A DNA stretch of 64,000 nucleotides from Candidatus Leptofilum gracile (GTDB taxonomy: Bacteria; Chloroflexota; Anaerolineae; Promineifilales; Promineifilaceae), in the NCBI GenBank assembly GCA_016713825.1, contig JADJOJ010000007.1:744001-808000 (forward strand), read 5' to 3'. Made by a program: the position numbers and the translations under genes. A model generated the notes under the pieces. The model was not told the DNA's origin. It saw only the letters and a list, made by a program, of their open reading frames with translations, and did no database searches. Positions 59,968 to 64,000 of this stretch are shown piece after piece. How positions within the stretch are numbered: the stretch's first letter is position 1; the number at the start of each line of letters is the position of its first letter.

Positions 59968-59990
59968 TCCTTTCAAACCTCATTCTTAAA

Positions 59991-60185
59991 TGGGACACAG
60001 ATTGACACGGGTGGCTCTACTGAAAAAAGGGTGATTTCACCGCAGAGGCGCGGAGACCGCAGAGATTTTTCTCTGGTAATCTTTAAAAACGCTGCGTCCG
60101 CTGCGTCCGTTGCGTCCGTTGCGTCCGTTGCGTCTTTGCGGTTTGTTTTTTCAGTGGACTCATCTGTGTTTATCCGTGTCCCGTT
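59991..60185. repeat. Nested composite palindrome, copy 2, with tandem expansion
   Basis: Same three-level nesting as 22132-22284. The inner right arm is expanded to about four copies of the 9-mer TGCGTCCGT (about 60092-60129) where copy 1 has none. It fills the spacer between the two penicillin acylase genes. Confidence 0.8.
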
Positions 60186-60204
60186 TTCTTAAAGGCAAAT
60201 CCTT

Positions 60205-62439
60205 ATGAAGCGATGGCAAAAAATTGGTTTGGGCATCCTGGTGGTGCTGGCGTTGGCCGCCGCCACCATCTTCTGGCCGCAGGGCGTTTGGCCTTTTGTG
60301 GTCAATCTAGACGAGCTGGCAGCCGTCAACGACAACTACGACGTCGTCATCCGGCGAGACAGCTTTGGTGTGCCCCACATTTACGGCCGTACCGACGCCG
60401 ACGCGGCCTACGGCCTGGCTTATGCCCACGCCGAAGATGATTTTGCCACCATCCAGCAAACGATGATTGCCGCCCGGGGCAAGCTGGGCGTGGCCTACGG
60501 CATCGACGCCGCACCCAATGATTACATGGTGCAGCTGCTGCGCATTTGGGACGTGGTAGACGAAAAATATGATGCCATTCCGCCCGACATCCAGGCCATC
60601 ATGCAGGGGTACGCCGATGGGCTGAATTACTATGCCGCCCTGCACGAAGATGAAGTGCTGCTGCCGGAACTGTACCCACTTTCCGGGCGCGACGTGGCGG
60701 CGGGCTTTATTCACCGCGTGCCGCTCTTTTTTGGCCTGGATGGGGCGCTTGGGGAGTTGTTTGCCGAGACAAGGCAAAACACAGTTTCAGAAAAGGAGAT
60801 TGGCGATCGGAGATTGGAGATTGCCCACGCGCCAACGCCTAATCTCCAATCTCCAGTCTCCAATCTCCCCCCAACGGTGAAGTATGGCAGCAACGTCATC
60901 GCCGTGGGGCCAGCGCGCAGCGCCAACGGGGAAACGTTTCTGGCGGTGAATTCGCATCAGCCGTGGGCGGGGCCAGTGGCCTGGTACGAGGCGCACATGG
61001 TCAGCGAAGAAGGGTGGAACATGGTGGGCGGTTTGCTGCCCGGTTCGCCCACCATTACGCATGGTCACAACGAACATTTGGGCTGGGCGTTTACGGTGAA
61101 CAGCCCGGATTTAATTGATATTTACGTGCTGGAAATGAACCCAGACAATCCCGATCAATATTTGTTTGATGGTGAATGGCGCGATTTGGAGGTAGGGGAA
61201 GCGCCGATTACGGTGACGCTGTTCGGCCGTTTCCGCTGGACGGTAAAGCGCGAACTGCTGTGGTCGGTTTATGGCCCAACGGTGCGGCAAGATCATGGGG
61301 TGTACGCGCTGCGCTACGCGGGGATGGGCGAGATTGGCCATGTGGAGCAGTTTGTGCGGCTGAACAAGGCGACCAATCTGGAAGCATGGCAAGATGCTCT
61401 GCGCGCAGGGCCATTGCCGATGTTCAACGTGGGGTATGCGGACGGTGAAGGGAATATTTTTTATGTGTATAACGGCCGTATCCCCCTCCGCGCTGAAGGC
61501 TACAACTGGCAGCAATATTTACCCGGCGATACGTCAGAAACGTTGTGGACCGAATATTTGTCATATGATGATCTGCCGCAGGTGAGCAATCCACCGTCTG
61601 GCTTTGTGCAGAACGCCAACAGCAGCCCATACCGCACCACCCTGGGCGTGGGCAACCCAGACGAAGCCAGCTTCTCCCCCACCTTGGGCATCGACGACAC
61701 CATGTCTAACCGCTCCCTGCGCATGTTGGCGCTGTTTGGCACGGATGAATCTATCTCTGAAGCGGAGTTTATGGCGTACAAGTACGACATGGCGTATTCG
61801 CCTGAGGCAGATGTGATGCGCATGGTGGCCATGATTTTGGCCGAACCGCCCCCCAGCGACCCCAACGAGCGGGCGGCCTACGACCTGCTGGCCAGTTGGG
61901 ATGGGCAAACGAACCCGGAAAACCACGGGGCCACGGTGGCGCTGCTAACGTTTCTCTATTTGCTAGAAGCAGACGGCACCCATGTTTCTGTCTCTAACAT
62001 GACGGGTGGGGCGTTTACGGCCGTTTCCGTTCAAACCAGCTTCTCTCAGGCAGTCGATCATTTGCTGGAACATTTCGGCACCGTTGACGTGCCGTGGCAG
62101 GAAGTGAACCGGCTGGTGCGCGGCGACGTAGACCTGGGTCTGGGCGGCGCGCCAGATGTGCTGCACGCGATTTATGGGGAGATGGGGGAAGACGGCCGTT
62201 TCCAAGGCATCGCCGGTGATTCTTACATTCTCATGGTTACCTGGCAGCCCGACGGCACGGTCAGCTCGCACAGCATTCACCAGTTTGGCAGCGCCACCCT
62301 GGACGAAAGCTCGCCCCACTACGCCGACCAGGCCCCCATCTTTACGGCGCGGGAACTGACGCCAGTTTGGTTTACTGAGGAAACTGTTTTAGCGAATTTA
62401 GAAGAGGAATATCGGCCTGGGGAGGAAAACGGCCGTTAG
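60205..62439 (+). CDS. Penicillin acylase family Ntn-hydrolase with repeat-derived spacer
   Basis: 744 residues. An N-terminal helix (LGILVVLALAAATIFWPQGV) anchors the protein; the alpha part has VVIRRDSFGVPHIYGRTDAD and AYGLAYAHAEDDFATIQQT. The nucleophile is S229 in KYG/SNVIAVGPAR. Residues about 197-223 (KEIGDRRLEIAHAPTPNLQS and following) come from an in-frame family D palindrome that ends only about six residues before that serine, in the place where the family has the spacer peptide removed during maturation. It probably arose by duplication with the upstream acylase, but the two are well diverged. Confidence 0.92.
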   Translation: MKRWQKIGLGILVVLALAAATIFWPQGVWPFVVNLDELAAVNDNYDVVIRRDSFGVPHIYGRTDADAAYGLAYAHAEDDFATIQQTMIAARGKLGVAYGIDAAPNDYMVQLLRIWDVVDEKYDAIPPDIQAIMQGYADGLNYYAALHEDEVLLPELYPLSGRDVAAGFIHRVPLFFGLDGALGELFAETRQNTVSEKEIGDRRLEIAHAPTPNLQSPVSNLPPTVKYGSNVIAVGPARSANGETFLAVNSHQPWAGPVAWYEAHMVSEEGWNMVGGLLPGSPTITHGHNEHLGWAFTVNSPDLIDIYVLEMNPDNPDQYLFDGEWRDLEVGEAPITVTLFGRFRWTVKRELLWSVYGPTVRQDHGVYALRYAGMGEIGHVEQFVRLNKATNLEAWQDALRAGPLPMFNVGYADGEGNIFYVYNGRIPLRAEGYNWQQYLPGDTSETLWTEYLSYDDLPQVSNPPSGFVQNANSSPYRTTLGVGNPDEASFSPTLGIDDTMSNRSLRMLALFGTDESISEAEFMAYKYDMAYSPEADVMRMVAMILAEPPPSDPNERAAYDLLASWDGQTNPENHGATVALLTFLYLLEADGTHVSVSNMTGGAFTAVSVQTSFSQAVDHLLEHFGTVDVPWQEVNRLVRGDVDLGLGGAPDVLHAIYGEMGEDGRFQGIAGDSYILMVTWQPDGTVSSHSIHQFGSATLDESSPHYADQAPIFTARELTPVWFTEETVLANLEEEYRPGEENGR
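60795..60872. repeat. Family D palindrome inside the penicillin acylase gene
   Basis: 28-base arms (60795-60822 and 60841-60868) match with three mismatches: GGAGATTGGCGATCGG... faces ...AATCTCCAATCTCC. The frame is open through the element. Confidence 0.9.
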
Positions 62440-62440
62440 C

Positions 62441-62473
62441 AAAAAAAAGCAGGGCAGCAAACCTGCCCTGCTT
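62441..62473 (-). terminator. Rho-independent terminator between convergent genes
   Basis: AGCAGGGCAG and its complement CTGCCCTGCT enclose a five-base loop. On the minus strand they are followed by eight T residues, serving the 62502-62867 gene. Confidence 0.9.
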
Positions 62474-62501
62474 CAACATCATCGCACAAAAACATGGCCT
62501 G

Positions 62502-62867
62502 TTAGCCGAGATTGCCCGTTATCACCATCAGGCCAATGGCCCCCATGAGGATGTTGAGCAAAACCAGCAGGGCCAAAATGAGGCGCTGCCCCGGCGTAAA
62601 GTTGCGCCAGGCAAAACCAGAGCCCCCACTGCGGCTCGGTTCCTCGCTAAAAATCGCATCCTCGGCCAAATCATCGTCTAGCGATTCGCCCCGGGTCGAT
62701 TTACGCCGCAGCTGATCAAACTCATCATCCAGGTCGTCGATGGGCGGCAAATCATCTGCTGGCCCCCCACCCTCTTCATTCCTAAAAAGGTCATCCCGAA
62801 ACGCAGAAAAATCATCGTCAAGATCATTGTTTGCATTATTGTCAAAATCGTCGCGAAAATCGTTCAT
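62502..62867 (-). CDS. Small acidic protein with C-terminal membrane helix
   Basis: 121 residues, not recognised. The first 85 residues are very acidic and probably disordered (MNDFRDDFDNNANNDLDDDF). A short basic/aromatic stretch (WRNFTPGQRLI) then leads into one helix (LILALLVLLNILMGAIGLMV) with only a few residues after it, a tail-anchored layout with the acidic part in the cytoplasm. A strong terminator follows. Its acidic, low-complexity style recalls the partial protein at the left edge, but there is no DWL motif. Confidence 0.75.
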   Translation of the reverse strand: MNDFRDDFDNNANNDLDDDFSAFRDDLFRNEEGGGPADDLPPIDDLDDEFDQLRRKSTRGESLDDDLAEDAIFSEEPSRSGGSGFAWRNFTPGQRLILALLVLLNILMGAIGLMVITGNLG

Positions 62868-63011
62868 GAGCGGATACCTCTCTTCATTTGCTGCCGAAAC
62901 TGTCTGGCGGTTGGTCGTCTTCGGCCAAGTTTCAGAAGGGGTGCGGCCTACCGAAGATACCCCTATTGTAACGGAAATTTAGCGAAAAACGAGATTTTCA
63001 GTTGACAATAA

Positions 63012-63875
63012 TTAAATTTGCCGCAAGGTTACATCCGCAGCGGTGACGGTGTGCAGTTGGCCAGCCTCATCCCGCACCAGCAGATGCCCGGCGGGGTCGG
63101 TGGCTTCGGCCATGCCAGAAAAGCTGTGGCCAGTTTGGGGCTGGGTTACGTGCACCGGCTGGCCCAGGGTGATCAGTTTATTTTGCCAGCGATGGTGTGG
63201 GGAACGGCCGTTCCCCACACCATCGTACAAAGCTTCTACCCGCTGCAAAAAGGCAGCCAGCAGCGGCAAACGAGGCACCGGCTGGCCCGTGGCCACCAGC
63301 AGGCTGGTGGCGGGTGTCACCCCGGTGGGCAGCTGCGCGGCTGGAATGTTCACGTTGATACCAATGCCCACGATCGCCCAATGCAAACGGCCGTCTGGGC
63401 CAAAGCCCCCTTCCTGCAAAATGCCGCTCACCTTATGCCAGCCCCCCGCCTGCTGCACCACAATGTCATTGGGCCATTTCAGCCGCACCGCCAGGCCCGT
63501 TTGCCCGGCAATTGCTTCGGCGGCGGCCGTACTCACCAGCATGGTGAGCCAGTTGGCCTGTTCGGCGGGCCAATGGGGCCGGAACAGCAGTGAAAGCAGC
63601 AACGAACTGCCCGGCGGCGCTTCCCAGCGGCGGTCCAGGCGGCCGCGCCCCCGCCGCTGATACTCCGTCAGCAGCAAATGCCCGGCGGGTGGCTGATCGG
63701 GCGTGCCTTGCCGAACCATCGCTTTGAGCAGGTCGTTGGTAGAGTCCAACTCGGCAAACACCTGGCAAGTTTGCCCGAGCCAATGGGTGGTCACTGTTTG
63801 GGAAACGGCCGTTGCCGATAATCTATCCATCTCATCAAATCCCGCCATTAGGTGCAAACCAGCAATAAAATTCAT
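63012..63875 (-). CDS. birA: Biotin-[acetyl-CoA-carboxylase] ligase
   Basis: 287 residues, no N-terminal HTH, so a pure ligase and not a repressor. Family motifs: AELDSTNDLLKAM, the biotinyl-AMP loop EYQRRGRGRLDRRWEAPPGS, LKWPNDIVV, and KVSGILQEGG, with the C-terminal SH3-like cap. It attaches biotin to carrier proteins, working with biotin-dependent carboxylases such as the AccC encoded at 36915. The exact start is uncertain: an ATG at 63875 lies in AT-rich sequence, with internal ATGs at residues 10 and 16. Confidence 0.93.
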   Translation of the reverse strand: MNFIAGLHLMAGFDEMDRLSATAVSQTVTTHWLGQTCQVFAELDSTNDLLKAMVRQGTPDQPPAGHLLLTEYQRRGRGRLDRRWEAPPGSSLLLSLLFRPHWPAEQANWLTMLVSTAAAEAIAGQTGLAVRLKWPNDIVVQQAGGWHKVSGILQEGGFGPDGRLHWAIVGIGINVNIPAAQLPTGVTPATSLLVATGQPVPRLPLLAAFLQRVEALYDGVGNGRSPHHRWQNKLITLGQPVHVTQPQTGHSFSGMAEATDPAGHLLVRDEAGQLHTVTAADVTLRQI

Positions 63876-63887
63876 ATAAAATTTGGT

Positions 63888-63915
63888 TTGACATGCAGCT
63901 ATCTCTTTCTATAAT
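63888..63915 (+). promoter_or_regulatory. Consensus promoter pointing out of the right edge
   Basis: TTGACA (63888-63893), 16 bases, TATAAT (63910-63915). It is divergent from birA. TTGACATGCA at the -35 has an exact inverted copy, TGCATGTCAA, at 63961-63970. Confidence 0.7.
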
Positions 63916-63963
63916 TGGGCGCAACATTATGTACTATACAATCCTCTTCCACAAATAATTTGC

Positions 63964-64000
63964 ATGTCAATTAAAAACCGTCTCCATCACCGTGCCAACA
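63964..64000 (+). CDS. Possible start of a gene cut by the right edge
   Basis: ATG at 63964 opens a frame, MSIKNRLHHRAN, that runs off the window, about 40 bases after the predicted start site of the promoter at 63888. There is no Shine-Dalgarno sequence, and twelve codons are too few to judge. Confidence 0.3.
   Translation, partial: MSIKNRLHHRAN

Larger units (their letters stand above)
119..63810. repeat. Highly iterated palindrome ACGGCCGT dispersed through the window
   Basis: Hand count gives roughly 125-130 exact copies in 64 kb (about 14, 18, 23, 26, 23 and 15 per successive 10 kb, and 8 in the last 4 kb). Most are inside genes on both strands, in all frames, read as Thr-Ala-Val, Asn-Gly-Arg or Arg-Pro. 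Many extend to AAACGGCCGTTT or GGAAACGGCCGTTTCC. Confidence 0.9.

Noticed and set aside
1..64000. ACGGCCGT as a plain EagI-type restriction site or KOPS/Chi signal
   Set aside because: Restriction palindromes are usually avoided, not enriched, and a self-complementary site cannot show the strand bias required of KOPS or Chi.
1..64000. tRNA, rRNA, riboswitch or prophage genes
   Set aside because: No cloverleaf with a conserved TTCGAATCC-type arm, no rRNA stretch, no structural phage gene and no known riboswitch core was seen on reading both strands.

Overview
The window looks like a chromosomal segment of a mid-to-high-GC, filamentous-type Chloroflexota bacterium (Anaerolineae/Caldilineae-like, probably an environmental or metagenome-assembled genome). 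This is inferred from gene content: a huge TPR protein with acidic DWL repeats, secreted proteins with Pro/Thr linkers, a kinase fused to a formylglycine-generating-enzyme-like domain, paired penicillin acylases and a giant alpha-2-macroglobulin. There is no rRNA, tRNA, CRISPR array, phage or classical transposase that I can see. The genes are ordinary housekeeping and accessory metabolism; the unusual layer is the DNA between and inside them.

Layout. 1-13.2 kb: partial TPR/DWL protein, HDAC-family deacetylase, membrane pyrophosphatase (hppA), an unrecognised protein, acetyl-CoA synthetase, class III-like polyphosphate kinase 2 and a TerC protein. Together hppA, acs and ppk2 can recycle the PPi and AMP made by acetate activation. 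13.2-16.1 kb: ABC exporter pair, membrane zinc-ribbon protein, orphan Flp pilin. 16.3-28.6 kb, all on the + strand: an amino-acid island with an aminotransferase, a MocR regulator, an Asp/Glu racemase, a PLP decarboxylase, AzlCD, MOSC, cupin, PhzF, a PNPOx-like flavoprotein, split ThrE, a Pat-type acetyltransferase, gluconokinase and a SpoU methylase. 28.8-36.1 kb, - strand: kinase-FGE fusion, an unknown 816-residue protein and a GT-C glycosyltransferase. 36.2-36.8 kb: HigBA-like toxin-antitoxin module. 36.9-48.9 kb, - strand: biotin carboxylase, secreted protein, AAC(3)-like acetyltransferase, PabBC fusion, ProC, MenC/N-succinylamino acid racemase with its GNAT partner, KDPG-aldolase-like protein, prepilin peptidase and an OmpR-type two-component system. 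49.1-64 kb: haem-binding protein, alpha-2-macroglobulin, secreted protein, two penicillin acylases, small acidic membrane protein, biotin ligase.

Three signals stand out. (1) The octamer ACGGCCGT occurs roughly 125-130 times by hand count, about two per kb against one or two expected for the window, mostly inside genes: a highly iterated palindrome comparable to cyanobacterial HIP1. (2) Nearly every spacer holds one of about ten families of imperfect palindromes. The GTAATT/GTAATC family starts at the stop codon of the preceding gene. One 120-bp element occurs twice at about 95% identity, each copy flanked by its own 15-17 bp direct repeat. Another family sits in frame inside two coding sequences, once in what should be the excised spacer peptide of a penicillin acylase. 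(3) At least six genes carry single-base frameshifts, nearly all at homopolymers, which most likely reflect sequence errors.
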